Shown here: in pieces, positions 22,441 through 34,195 of the stretch
Layout: each line of letters begins with the position of its first letter
Position numbering within the stretch: the first letter of the stretch is position 1
Source: Plectosphaerella cucumerina
Lineage: Eukaryota; Ascomycota; Sordariomycetes; Glomerellales; Plectosphaerellaceae
NCBI GenBank assembly: GCA_020746995.1
Contig: JAGPXD010000003.1
Span: 3,348,001-3,412,000, forward strand
Length of the DNA stretch: 64,000 nt
Direction of reading: 5' to 3'
Notes under the pieces: generated by a model
Seen by the model: the letters and a program-made list of their open reading frames with translations, nothing else
Told to the model about the DNA's origin: nothing
Databases searched by the model: none
Position numbers and translations under genes: made by a program

Positions 22441-24499
22441 ATGGCGTCAAACCCCGCCGCGTCCGAGAGAGCAATGTCGCCCGAGGCCGATGACGCGTTT
22501 CCCAGCCCGCAGTTCCCCGACAGAGGCCCGCCAAGCATCATCTCATCGCGAATGACCGATATCGCATCCGACGACGGCTTCGAAGTTCCAAAACAGTCCG
22601 GTCCTCCCGCGAGCCCGACAAAGACCGCCGCAGATGCACTATCGCAGCCCGGCACGGTCCGGACAGGCGCATCCGGCTCGCAGGCTTGGCGACAGCCCCA
22701 ACCACTCCGCAAAAACTACGTCACATCTCTGGCGGCAAAACGAGGAAGCATCGGAGCGACCAGCGTTGCAAGTTCGCGGCCGACAAGCTCGAGGAGTCGC
22801 AGCCATGTGCCGTCGTTGACGTCGCATGCCTTCTTCCACCCCCTGAGCTCCCAGAAGCTCCAGGCACAGCGCAGCGGAGGTGCCGGGAGTTCCCGCCCAT
22901 CGACCATCACCCAGCAGCCTCCCTTGCAGAACGTTCCGCTAGACCGCCCCGACAGTTTTGGAGGCGAGCAGCGACAGAGCATCGTTTCTAACCCGATGGC
23001 CCGCCTCGACCGGCGAACGACGGAGGAAGGGGACCAGCGCGCGCCGCCGTCCAGGGGAACCGAGTTCACCGAGCAAGAGACACTCGACCGGATAACTGCC
23101 AACACGAGTCCTACGCACGGCCACACCGCCACCGGAAGCCTCACAGACAGTGTGCGTCCCCTTCAGCAACACAGACCCAGTCACCTCAACGTCAAGCTCG
23201 CCCAGGGCGGCAATCTCCCGACGCCGAGCAGATCGCCGAGGTCCTTTCGTTCCAGCTTCCTTCTGCCGGGCAGAAGCGGCGACGGGCAGAGCACGCCGAA
23301 CCGAGTGCCGCCCGGCGCCGAGAAGCTCTCTTCGGCGGCATCATCACCTCGCCTCAACCCCGTCAACGCAGGCCGACCCGCCGATATGTCGAACCTCACC
23401 GCGCCCAACACGAACGCGGGCTACGTCTTCCAGTACTTCGAAGGAAACACCGTATTCTGCCTCGGTGGCAGGTTCCAGAACACGAAACACCGCCCGATCA
23501 ACATCGCTACTGGCTTGATGATCGTGATTCCCGCGGTCCTCTTCTTCATCTTTTCGGCCCCATGGCTGTGGAACAACGTCAGCCCCGCCATTCCCATCAC
23601 CTTCGCATATCTCTTCTACATCTGCATGTCCTCCTTCATTCACGCTTCGGCATCGGATCCAGGGGTAAGTTCGCCGTCAAACAATCTATCATGCCCCTTC
23701 CCGCTGACACGCACAGATCCTCCCGCGAAGCCTTCACCACTTTCCCCCCAACGATGACGACGACCCTCTCCGCCAGAGCCCTCCCACCAACGACTGGACG
23801 TTGATCAAGTCATCGGAATCCTCCACCGCCGCCATGGAGGTGCCTGTCAAGCACTGCAGGACCTGCAACATCTGGCGCCCACCTCGCGCCCACCACTGCC
23901 GACTCTGCGACAACTGCATCGAGACGCACGACCACCACTGCGTCTGGCTCAACAACTGCGTCGGCAGGCGCAACTACCGCTACTTCTTCGCCTTTGTCAC
24001 GTCCGCCACCCTCATCGCGCTGTACCTTCTCGGAGCATCCCTCGCCCAGATCATGGTTTACATGAACAGGGAGAACATCTCCTTCGGCGCCGCCATTGGC
24101 CACTTCCGCGTCCCCTTTGCCATGGTCATCTACGGCGCCCTGGCCTTCACATACCCAGCCGCTCTCATGGGCTACCACATCTTCCTCATGGCCCGCGGCG
24201 AGACGACCCGCGAGTACATCAACTCGCACAAGTTCGCAAAGTCGGAGCGCTTCCGCGCATTCACCCAGGGCAGCATGATCAAGAACTGGATCGTCGTGCT
24301 CTGTCGCCCCCGGCCCCCGACCTACTACCGCTTCAAGGCCAAGGCGGAGCATGGTGACCAGCGTCTCGGAGACCGCAGAGACAAGGGCAAGAGGGGCCCT
24401 CCTAGTGACGCCCAGGGCCTGGAGCTGTCTGACGTTCAGCCCACCGGCGCCTTCCAGGGCCCGGCCGCGCTGCGTCGCGAGGCGGAAAATAATCGATAG
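22441..24499 (+). CDS. ERF2: Ras-type palmitoyltransferase ERF2 (DHHC family)
   Basis: Two exons (22441-23664, 23717-24499) with a 52-nt intron (GTAAGT...CACAG) give 668 residues. The start has a strong context (GCCATGGCG). About 300 Ser/Pro-rich disordered residues are followed by the ERF2-type segment NTVFCLGGRFQNTKHRPIN, two membrane helices, the DPG motif (at the splice site), the cysteine-rich CRTCNIWRPPRAHHC domain with catalytic DHHC (480-483), two more helices and a TTREYINSHKF motif close to the family TTxE. DHHC enzymes transfer palmitate to cysteines; ERF2 with ERF4 does so for Ras at the ER/Golgi. The N-terminal extension is much longer than in yeast, as usual in filamentous fungi. 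Confidence 0.93.
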
Positions 24500-24902
24500 A
24501 TGCTAATAGACGGTGCGCAAGCACTGCAATATTACAAATAATGACCCCGACCCTCTACGTGCGTCACCTCGCCAGGACTGCCTTACGGGATGAGACTCGC
24601 TGTATTCAAATGTAATGTCTACATATTGAGCGTAGATGATGCTGATATCTAGGGTGATCCCCCGTCTGGCCGTTACACACTTCCGATGCCGGCATATTAT
24701 CATTGTCGCCCTTTCCCCCCTTCCTCCAAAAGATCATGACTGTACAGAATGGTATATGATGTGTGTGTGTGTGTGTGTGTGTACGCCGACCCCTCCGTTC
24801 CGTTCCCCCCAACCATGCACAGCGCGGAAGCCGGCCCGATGAGATATGAGATGAGAAGAAAAAAAGATGATGAATAATGATACACGCTTTAGGCACTCCC
24901 CC
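24500..24902. other. Convergent 3' spacer
   Basis: The 3' ends of ERF2 (+) and the next gene (-) meet here. Apart from the GT microsatellite the sequence holds only presumed 3' UTRs and no gene. Confidence 0.5.
24761..24782. repeat. (GT)11 microsatellite
   Basis: Eleven uninterrupted GT units, followed by A. Likely length-variable between strains because of replication slippage. Confidence 0.95.
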
Positions 24903-27170
24903 TCAGGCGACGTTGTCCTCGCAGCAGCGGACCATCTCGCACAATGTGCGGATGAGGACCGGGTCGATTTCTGCGACCTTTGGATCTTCGTCGGCGAGGA
25001 GGAGGATGGCTTCGTCACCCTCGACGCCGGCGCGGAGGGCGGCGACGATGCGGGCTATGCACCGTCCAAGGGCGAGTTGCAGCTCGCGCAGGGGTGCGGA
25101 CTCGGCCGTCAGCTGGGGCGGTAGGCGGGAGGCGCGGATGTTGTCGAGGAAGCTGGACCGCTTGCGCAGCAGGCGGTGGGTGACAGGCGGATGGACTGGT
25201 GGGGGTAGGGAGGCGTTGGCGAAGTTGAGCGTCACTGTGCTGCCCGTGGCATCCTGGAGGCCGAGGAGAGAGGCGGCCTTGCGGGGGATATCGTGGTTGG
25301 AATCCTTGCTCTTCCGAGGGGATTCTACGGGGGGCAATGCTGATGTGCGGTCAGGGGTTGAACAACGCCGCGGTGTTGGCCGACGGAGCTCGCTGGACAA
25401 GGGCTTGGAGGCGGTAATGGCGGCGGCTGCACCGCGGGCCGGGCAGAATGAAGAGACGTATGTGTATGCGACGAGATGGGCGTAGAGGGTGTCGAGGAGG
25501 TGGTCGGCGCCGTTGGGAAAGACATTGCGCAGTCGTGGCCATGGCGGTTGTGAAGGGGCAGTCGTCGGAGGGGCGGCGGCGTCATGGCTGTCGGGAATGT
25601 TCCTCAGTGAGTCTCGCGGTCGTAGGGACGAGGCACTACGGCGGTGGCCGAGGACGTTGGACCACTTCCAGCGTTTTGGTGACGGAGGTGGAGTTTGTAG
25701 TCTTGAGGGAACGTCGTGGGCTGGGTGCTTGTATTTTCGCGAATAGCTCCGGATGGTCTCGATGGACAGGCTGGAGCAGAGCAGCATCGTCTCTGGGAAA
25801 CAAGATGTGGACACACGCAGCGTGTCGAGCACCTCTGGCGGCAGGCGCATGCGGCGGCTTTGGTCTTCGAGGGGTATGGATTCCAACGAGTCTTCCAGCC
25901 ACGTCTGGACGTTCTCTGTCGGGGTCAATGGCAAGGTCGCACCCTGCCCTTCCCCGGGGGGTTTAAGGGAATCTCCCGGTGTATCGTCGTCGTCCCGATC
26001 CACATATCGGAACCAGGGCTGGATGTCGTTCTTCGAGTCTTCGAGAGTCAGGACGCTCGTCTCGTCTTCTTCCTCTGCCGGATCTGGGGTGGCCTTGATG
26101 GGTGTTGGAGGCAGTGATAGTGGTTCGGCCGCTTGCGCCTGTGTAAGTAGTTCGCCCAGCAGTGCTGGGTTAAAGCCCTCGAGCTGATTTCTCAGTGATG
26201 AGCGTCTTTGAGGCACAATGATTTCGATCGAATCGAGCGGCTGGCCGGGATAAAATGGTCTCTGATGTTGGAGCTGAAGGCTCCATGTGCGGCTCGCGGG
26301 TTTCGAGAAGTTGGCAAAGGGATCTGATGACCTGCCGTCCTCGCCGGTGGCCGTGGCCGCCCTCTGCGGGGCCGGTGTGGCAACATCCGTTTGCACAACC
26401 GTCTCGAGAACTGGTCTTTTTGGTATGATGATGTTTGATGTCCTGATATTGATGTCTTCGGCCGCTTCCAATTCCGGCTCAAAGTCGATCCAGCTGGCGT
26501 TTGTGTCGTGGCCCGCCGAGTTCCGTCGTTTCTGTGAAAGAGCCGAGTTTCTGCCACCAGTCACGGAAGTGGCGCTTGTAACCACGGACTGATGCCGTAC
26601 GTCGGAAGCGGGCTCAACCTCGCTGAAGCAGTGACCGCTCGCGGAGCTCGAGCTGGAGAGGGACACCTGATCATCGGCGAGTTTGTCGGAGGCCTCGTGG
26701 GCATCGCGCAGGTTGGAGGACTTGAAGCGGACTATGGGCGGGACGAGGGCCGGCGAGTGGAGGCCTCGTGGTGAGGTGGCCGGCGTGTGCCACGACTCTT
26801 CTTCGTAGGCTAGGCTTCGTGACGGAGGCCCGGCGGTCATATTCTTCGCGGCGAAGACGAGGCTCGAGAGGTCGAGATCCCGAGCCAGCATCTCGGGAAA
26901 GTTGCACTCGTCCATGGTGGGCTCGGGGATGGCCATTGTGCCGTGGGCGTAGAGGGGTCGTTCCTGGGCGTGCAGGACGTAACAGTTGGAGGGCAGGGCC
27001 AGCGGAAGCAGCTGCTTCATGCTCCGGACAGAACGCCTGCGCGCGAGGGACGGTGACGAAGACCTTTTAGTACGGGGTGACGAGGAAGCTCGCCTTCTGG
27101 CCAGGGCAGCGGCCGCCTCAGCCGTGCGTGGGGCAGCCAGGCCGGGCTCTGCAACGTCTAGGGCCGACAT
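24903..27170 (-). CDS. Large Ser/Pro-rich protein of unknown function
   Basis: A 755-codon uninterrupted frame whose length and composition support a real gene. I do not recognise the family. The N-terminus is basic and Ser/Arg-rich (residues 25-50), followed by a more ordered block (about 55-115, with MLARDLDLSSLVFAAKNM). A long low-complexity middle is rich in Ser, Asp, Pro and Glu, with many SP/TP sites that suggest phosphorylation. Two patches near the C-terminus look folded: WPRLRNVFPNGADHLLDTLY with its following helix, and the last 80 residues (LRELQLALGRCIARIVAALR onward), which look helical. There is no signal peptide or membrane helix. A start at one of the in-frame Met codons within the first 85 residues is possible. 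Confidence 0.7.
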   Translation of the reverse strand: MSALDVAEPGLAAPRTAEAAAALARRRASSSPRTKRSSSPSLARRRSVRSMKQLLPLALPSNCYVLHAQERPLYAHGTMAIPEPTMDECNFPEMLARDLDLSSLVFAAKNMTAGPPSRSLAYEEESWHTPATSPRGLHSPALVPPIVRFKSSNLRDAHEASDKLADDQVSLSSSSSASGHCFSEVEPASDVRHQSVVTSATSVTGGRNSALSQKRRNSAGHDTNASWIDFEPELEAAEDINIRTSNIIIPKRPVLETVVQTDVATPAPQRAATATGEDGRSSDPFANFSKPASRTWSLQLQHQRPFYPGQPLDSIEIIVPQRRSSLRNQLEGFNPALLGELLTQAQAAEPLSLPPTPIKATPDPAEEEDETSVLTLEDSKNDIQPWFRYVDRDDDDTPGDSLKPPGEGQGATLPLTPTENVQTWLEDSLESIPLEDQSRRMRLPPEVLDTLRVSTSCFPETMLLCSSLSIETIRSYSRKYKHPAHDVPSRLQTPPPSPKRWKWSNVLGHRRSASSLRPRDSLRNIPDSHDAAAPPTTAPSQPPWPRLRNVFPNGADHLLDTLYAHLVAYTYVSSFCPARGAAAAITASKPLSSELRRPTPRRCSTPDRTSALPPVESPRKSKDSNHDIPRKAASLLGLQDATGSTVTLNFANASLPPPVHPPVTHRLLRKRSSFLDNIRASRLPPQLTAESAPLRELQLALGRCIARIVAALRAGVEGDEAILLLADEDPKVAEIDPVLIRTLCEMVRCCEDNVA

Positions 27171-30100
27171 GGGGTGCAGCGGGCAAGGGTCTGCTCAGTG
27201 TGGTGCCATTGGACTGGGGTGGGAGGTGACGAGAAGGGTGCTGACCAGGGGCCTGAGCCACTCGGGGGCGTGATCGCTATATTATACGGGGGCGGACTGG
27301 GAACGAGGATGGCGACGAGAGGGCAACAGCGAGATGGGACGGAGGAGAGACGGGTGGGGCCAGGGCCAGGAATGCGGAACGAGGAAGGAGAAGACGAAGA
27401 AGAAAGCGAAGGGGAGATAGGAATGAGAAGAGGGATGAGGTGAGGGGGGATGATGTGGAGGATGAGGGAGGAGGCGTGAGCATCTCTCGTGCTCAGAGAC
27501 AGTTCCAGGGAGAGGGGACAAGAAGAAGCGTGGACATAGAAGTACATGCTTTTTCTCGGATAGTGCTTTCTACCCACAGACAGCAACCCACAGTCTTCCC
27601 GAGGCCCCGTTGCGGAATGCGCTCCTGTCGTGATACCACATGCAGCAGACATGCAACCTGGGTTATCGGGGGACACAAGAGAGCCCCCGGCCGGCCAGCC
27701 AGGCGGCCAAGCCTGGACAGAGAAAAGAAACACCGGTGATGGGATGGATGGGATGGCCGTTCGGGTCCCGTCCCTGTGCTCGTCGCCCCGACCATCCATC
27801 CTCCCACGCGAGTGAGACAGCGCCGGCGTCCTGGCCTGCAGACTTTGTGTCTGCTTGATTTCGTGTCTAGCGTCCAAGGTCCGTACGATCTCGAAAGCTG
27901 CAGGACCCACACCAGCTCCCAGGAGCCGGCAAGGGAGGGTGGTCCGTGGCGACAGGGGACCCAGGTCAGGGGAGATGGAGGCTTGGGAGGCAAGGAGGGT
28001 GTTGGGGCCAAGCAGCCAAGCTGGGGCCACTGCCACTGGGGAGGAGGGGGGCGAGAGGGGACTGGACTGCTTTGACTGCCAGTGGCAGAAGAGGAGCCGT
28101 GATGGTGGTGTGGCTCCCCCTTCTGCGCTCTCAAGCTCCCTCCGCCATCTGAGATGCACGCACAGGGCATCACTTCGATAGTCGAACATCTGGACACCGC
28201 AGAAGAAACGTGATGTACGAAGAGAGGGTGTGATGTGCTCGAACGAGGGACGGGTTGGACGGCTGGGCGCTCCCTGGTGTGGCCGCCTACACCGTAGACT
28301 TTAGCACCGACCAGAGTCTATCGCACGCCCGAGGGAACATCTCTGACGTGCCTTTGTGGTGCGGCAAGGCGCGCGGACAGTTCAGACGAGATGTGACAGC
28401 GAAAATACTGGATGCGGAGAAGCCCGGCCAGGGTCCCGGGGAGGCCGCGTCGAACGAGGCTGCTGATCCTCGCGACCGGCGCGTGGTTCGGGACCGGACC
28501 AAGCTTGCCAGGCCAAGCGTCAGCGATGATCATGGAACCAAGGCTGTTTGCCTCCCTAGTAGTGTCGCCAGGTTACAGGCCCCCGGCGGGGGGAGGGAGG
28601 TCCCTCCAAGAAAAAGGAAAAAGAAAGGGACAAACATGATCCCAAGGCCTACCGCTAGGACACTCGACTCGAAACGGTGGGCGCACCAACGTCCTTGGGC
28701 GGCCTGGCCTCGCGTTACGCCAGAAAAGTGTTCTGATGAATCGCATTTGTATCGTGTTCCCCTCCTCTCTCCTGCTGATACTGCGGAGGCGGATGGGTGT
28801 GCGAGCGGTTGCAGCTGCCCCGGTACAAGCCGCAAGCACGTAACCGGTGGTTCGCACCAGCAACCGGCGGCGCCCTGCGGCCAGCGCGGGCGGCACGGGC
28901 GGCGCAGAGACCACCGTGATCGATCGAAGCGTTGGCGGTAGATGGAGGGGAGCTCTTGTGCGAGTAGTTCGGCCAGGGAGGTTCCGAGCGCCGCACTCTC
29001 CCGCTCAGTAGCGCAGAGCAAAAGCGTGATATTTATTGGTCCTCGTCCGCGTGCCGCCCTTGGTTGATGGTCACACAGAGAAGAGGCGGAGGGAGGCGGC
29101 GGGAGGCCGAGCGCGTAGGGTATCGCGTCAGTTAGATTGAGCTTTGTGTCTGTTCACGGACACGGTGTTTCTGGATGACGGGAAACAAGCTGCTGCAGGA
29201 ACCTGTAAATCATCTTCCGGTTTGAGGGCAGGGTCGGAGATCAGTCCCCTTTGCAGAGAACCGAAAACCCCTGGCGAGGTCGGACGACGGCCGGAGCGCC
29301 CCGCGTCGTCGTTCCAGGGAGACGAACCGCCCAGGCCTGGCGAGCGAACGAAGAGCGGGCGAAGAAAAAAGAAGACCAGACAAGGACGGCCGGCCTGCCG
29401 ACAAGAGCAACGCGGCGGAATCCACCGGCCGGGCGGCGAGGCCAAGCCAGGAAGTACCGGCGGTTGCTGGCTGGCTGAGGTCGAGGGTCTTCCTTGGGAG
29501 TTGTCATTGCCCCCCCTCCCCTCATTCCCCTGAATATCCCATTGCCGTCCTCAGCTCCGACGTCCGGACGGCGGCCAATGGGGGAAGGTCGGGCGACTGG
29601 ACAGAGAGTGGGAGGTGGATTGGCAGCCCACAAGCCGGGCGGAGTGTTGCATCGGATGCATCGGTATTCGGGAGGTGGAGATGCACAGCAGCAGCACCGC
29701 AGTCCCGCAACGCAACGCGACGCAACAGCGGAGCAGCCCACCCTGCAGCGTTACCACCTGGGTGCCGAGTGCATCGTTGAGCGGTGTTTGCAGGTGGTGG
29801 GCAAGATTGGAACAGAGATTCGAATTGGCGAATCTAGATGCGACCCCGATGCGAGGTCCAGGTCCAGGTCCATATCCAAGAGCCAGGGGTCCTCTGCGTG
29901 GTCGGCCTGGCGGCACACGTGGGTATCGAAAGACGGAAGTGGACGAGAGAGGCAACGCCTGGGCGGGGAGAGAGGAGCGAAAAATGACAGAAAGTTTTCT
30001 TCGACTCGCTCGTCATTGTCGGATTGGTCCCCTTGTCCACGGGGAATGCCCGGCCACGTTGCGGCCAGGTGACTAGAATTCAGCCCGGGCTTGACTCGGA

Positions 30101-31554
30101 CGAGAGCCGGTACAGCAACGGACAAATGCGAAGACGTCGGTCGTTATTTCGTTGATGACTTGTGTCGTTCCACGCTCGAAAGACCTGGTGCGGAGAACGG
30201 CACTCTTGGTCGGTGTTGGGGCCCTGGCAGCTCGATACTCGCGTGGGTATGCCTGCGAGCGAGAACGAGCTCCCTTCCGAATCTGTTTGCAGGAAACTTC
30301 CGAATCGTCCGTCCCAGCTCGTGCTGACCTGCTGCTTACTCGAGGCATGAGAGATTTTTCGACACCGCCTGCTCAGCGAGGGAAGGTACAGAAGCATGTA
30401 CTGTAATCTGCCCCTCTCTGCAATGCGTGGGAAGTCCGTCGGCATGATGGAAACGAAGAGGGGTCGTGAAGAAAAAGAAAAGTCATGTCGGGTCTCTCGA
30501 CAGCGACTGCGGCAGAGGAGCCCGGTGGTGGGGTCAAGAATGGAGATGGACAGGGCCCAGCTGCAGCAGAGCAAGGTACGGACACATGTCGCCGCCGATG
30601 GCGTAGGCAGGTGAGGAGCGACAAGTGACAAGTGAGGAAGCCAAGGCGACATTGCTGTCCTGGGAGAAGAAACCATCAGATGCAGCTCGTCATGCAAAGC
30701 AGAGCAGAGCAGCGGTGAGATTGAGGGGTCCGTGGACGCGGACGCGGAAGGAGCGACGGATATGCTCCTGCCCGCATCGCCGCTGATGCGAAACAGGCAC
30801 TTGCCATTTAGTCATACCTTCCTCGCCGACAGCCTTTCCTGGTGCAACACGTCGAAAACGAGACGAACGGGAAGGCGCGCCACGGCTCCCGCGCCCAAAC
30901 AGAAAACAGGCACCTGGATGTTCGTTGAAGCGTCAGCCCAAGCCGTGTCAGTCCGGGCGGAAGCTCGCGGGGGTGCCCTGGGCTCGTCGCCACGCGAACT
31001 CGGGGCGGTCCTTCCTGGTGTAACCGCCTAAAAGGCCGCTAAAACAGCAGGCCGTTGCCGCTAAAACTCCCCCGCCCAAGGCCGCTGGCACCTAGGTGCC
31101 CGCCGCGTCTCTCCAAATCCGTCGAGCATCCTCCGGGGACGTCCTGCCGGGCGCCAACTGCTCGGCCAGCCGGCGCCGGCCGCAAAAGCAAAAACAACCT
31201 GGATCCTGGCCCACCTCTAACGTCGCCTGCATCACCGCCTTGCCCAACGTGGAAATTTTCCAAAGCCTCGTCCAGCCGTCTAAGACATGCCAACTTCCAG
31301 CCGCTGCTTGTCCCCGTCACGACAAACGGCCTGATCCTCTCTCTTGCATTGAGCCGCATCATACTGCATTCACTAGTCGCGTTGACACCTCCCTGGTTCT
31401 CCTAACCGAGCATTTGGCAGATTCTGCCCAGCTTCCATCCCGGGTCTCGAACACTCATCAAGCAGTATCAGTCTCTGAACGACGAAACCCGTATCGGCCC
31501 CATCAATCTCTCATCGAACGGCCTGGATCGGCTTGCCATCGCCTCTCTTCCACC
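27171..31554. other. 4.4-kb gene-poor divergent spacer
   Basis: The largest empty interval in the window, between the unknown Ser-rich gene (-) and IPI3 (+). Around 27340-27480 the plus strand is a G/A-rich tract (C/T-rich on the minus strand), fitting a long leader of the minus-strand gene. Open frames up to 343 codons occur but overlap on several frames and have low-complexity Pro/Ser/Arg content. No RNA gene or mobile-element feature was recognised. A long regulatory region or unannotated non-coding RNA is possible. Confidence 0.5.
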
Positions 31555-33039
31555 ATGCTCTCAGAAGACTTCTTCTCCTCTGTGTGCGGGGCGCCCATCG
31601 CCGCCAACACGGCTATCAACAAGGACGTTGGCATCTACTGCCATGCCCTGACGCCCAGCTACGCCGTCAAGTCCACTTTCAAGAAGAGCGCCACGCCCAC
31701 AAACTGCCTGGCAATAAGCAATTCTCACGTCTTTGCCGCCCAGAACGAAAAGTCACAGGTCCACGTGTACTCGAGGGCGCGTGGCAACCACGAAGTCACT
31801 GTCACATTTGCGGAGCGCATCAAGAGCCTTCGCCTGATAGGTGACGTCCTCGCCGTTGGCACCGTTGACGGTAGCTTGATCCTGTGGGAGGTGAGTCCAT
31901 TCGCCGCCTTTATTGCTTTTTCCCTTTCACTCGTCTCCTCCAAATTCTCTCATCCCGCTCCATCGCTTCTCACATCAAACGACGCGTGGCTGCAAGCGAA
32001 ACGTGGCTGACATGCCTCTCCCATCCCTTAGACCTGCACAGGTCGACAGGTCACCACACCGCCATGCCACGTCCAGCCCGTGTCCTGCCTGGCATCAACC
32101 CCCCAGCATGTCCTGACAGGCTCTGAAGATTCCAACATCCACGTGTGGACCCTGTCTCGCCTCCTCGAGCTGAACGCTACCACGGAGCTGGAGCCTGACA
32201 GGACACTGTCGAACCACAGGGCTGCCATTACCGCCCTGACCGTCGGTCAGAGCCTCAACCCCGAGACAAGCATCTGTGTCTCCGCCAGCAAGGACAAGAC
32301 GTGTATCATCTGGAACTACCAGACCGGAGAGGCCCTCCGGACCCTACTCTTCCCCAGCGCGCCCCTCTGCATCGCCCTGGATCCCTGCTCCCGCGCCCTC
32401 TGCGTTTCCTGCGAGGATGGCTCCCTGTACCTTGTCGAGCTCTTTGGCGAAAAGGCCCTCATCGGCCAGCACAGCGGCGAGATGTCATCGACCGTGGTCC
32501 AGATCACCTCCCCTCTGGGCGTGGCCGATCCCGACGGCGGTCCCGCCACGTGCATGGGCCTCAGCCATGACGCCACCACTGTCCTGACCGGCCACATCAA
32601 GGGCAAGATCCTCCAGTGGCAGCTGACCGACAGCGGCCACCCGACGGAGCTTGCGGACCTCAACGCGGCTGTCACGAACATCATCTTCGCCCCGCTTATG
32701 CAGGCGGCCGCGCCCACGAAAACCATCACCGTTGTCAAGCCCAACCTGGCCGAGCGCCAGTACACCTTCACGGCGCAGCTGGACACGGACCTGGGCGAGG
32801 AATCCAGGTTCGACAGCATGCTCGAGGAGGAGGGGTTCGCCGATGATGTGCTTGAGAAGGCCGCCCTTGCCTTTACCGAGCCGGTTGTCGAGACGGGGGT
32901 CAGTGCCGAGGCACAGAAGCAGATTGACGAGCTGCTGGCTATCATCGAGGAGCAGAAGGCTCTCAACACGTTGCAAAAGTGAGTCTAAGCCCTGGGTCGT
33001 ACTCTCGGCATGTTTAGTCTGACACCGTCCAGGCGATGA
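31555..33039 (+). CDS. IPI3: IPI3 (WDR18-type WD40 protein, Rix1 complex, pre-60S maturation)
   Basis: Three exons (31555-31890, 32032-32978, 33033-33039) give 429 residues. The last exon adds only Arg and the stop; if intron 2 (54 nt, GTGAGT...CCAG) is not spliced, translation stops one codon earlier at 32982, so the end is slightly uncertain. The start of the protein (MLSEDFFSSVCGAPIA) and WD repeats such as LTGSEDSNIHVWTLSRLL, SASKDKTCIIW and LTGHIKGKILQW match fungal Ipi3. The C-terminus has an acidic, helical end (SAEAQKQIDELLAIIEEQK). Ipi3 acts with Rix1/Ipi2 and Ipi1 in ITS2 processing and pre-60S release from the nucleolus. Start context CACCATGC. Confidence 0.92.
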
Positions 33040-33616
33040 GACGCAGAGCAGTTCTATCTTTGACAGATATCTGCTTGAAAGATGGACAGGGATTTGACGA
33101 GAATTGTCGACTCGTTGTGTCGAATCGAAGCGCCCGAACGTGGATTATTGGGATAACGCCATGGACCGTTGGGCTGTCAAGAGAGGGCTTGAGTCTGATG
33201 TGGAGGAGGAAGCTCGCCATGTCCAAACCCTGCCTTTTCCACAGGGACGTGACATAGAATCTGGATCATTTTGATCCCTGAGATACCCAAAAGTACATCA
33301 TAACATAGACTTGTTCTCCAAACCCGCGTACCCAGTCCCGTCCGAGATGTGGTGAGGTCGGTCGGTGAAGCCGCTCACCGAAACTCGGCATTTCCTGCTT
33401 AGTCAGTGAAAATGCCGACCTCTTATCGGTCGTCGCGCCGAGGCCGCTTTGCCCGTTGCATCATAGGTCCGAGGCCCAGTAAAATATCTCCAGCGCCGCC
33501 CTCGCCCTCCCGCTACGAGCATCGAAGTGAACATCTCCGACGCATCGACACCTTCCGCCACCGGGGTTTCCAGCATCCCATTTCCGACACCACACACGCC
33601 TCCCTACACACAGAAC
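33040..33616. other. Intergenic, IPI3 3' end and ISD11 promoter
   Basis: 577 nt between two genes in tandem. No open frame with protein-like features. The last 150 nt are C-rich. Confidence 0.5.
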
Positions 33617-34195
33617 ATGGCGACCGCAGTGCGAACCCTCAAGGGCGACGCGCCCCAACAGGCCCGTTCATTAGTGCGTCCTGTCGGATCCGTCTGACAT
33701 CGCAAGGGACACGGCATGCTTGCTTCGTCATGATGCTGCTCTTGCGGTGCCAACAACGCCAGACGTCGCGAAACTCGACTAACATCCTCTACAGTACAGA
33801 CAGCTCCTGCGACAGAGCAACTACTTCGCGGCGTACAACTTCCGAGAATATGCGAAGAGGAGGACGAGAGACGCTTTCAGGGAGCACGAGAAGGTCCAGG
33901 ACGCTCGTGAGGTGCAGGAGCTCATCCAGAAGGGGCTGAAGGAGCTGCAGGGCTTGAAGGTGAGGAAAACTCCTGCTGCCAAAGCGGCGGCCTCGAACCG
34001 TGCGAACGTACGCTGACATGGTGACAGCGGCAAACAGTCGTCAGCCAGTTCTTCCAGACCGACAGGCTGGTCGTTGAGACTGGAATCTCGGTAAATACAC
34101 TCCCCCCCCACCGCAAACTCGACGCTGACCATCGACAGGGCAAGGACAAGGGCGGAAACCAGGTCGTGAGGCAGAAGGAGCAGGGCTGGGCTTGA
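33617..34195 (+). CDS. ISD11: ISD11 (LYRM4), LYR-motif partner of the mitochondrial cysteine desulfurase
   Basis: Four exons (33617-33673, 33795-33959, 34028-34090, 34139-34195) total 114 codons (113 residues). The family core RQSNYFAAYNFREYAKRR and the C-terminal QTDRLVVE segment identify ISD11. The diagnostic Leu-Tyr-Arg triplet is created by splicing: Leu ends exon 1 (TTA|GTGCGT) and Tyr-Arg open exon 2 after CTACAG. ISD11 binds and stabilises Nfs1 and, through the LYR motif, acyl carrier protein, in the first step of mitochondrial Fe-S cluster assembly. Because the exons are short, the gene is invisible as a long open frame. Confidence 0.92.

Noticed and set aside
27158..28189. 343-codon minus-strand open frame upstream of the Ser-rich gene
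   Set aside because: Overlaps that gene's start, consists mostly of Ser/Pro runs from a C/T-rich tract, and has no conserved-looking segment. More likely leader sequence.
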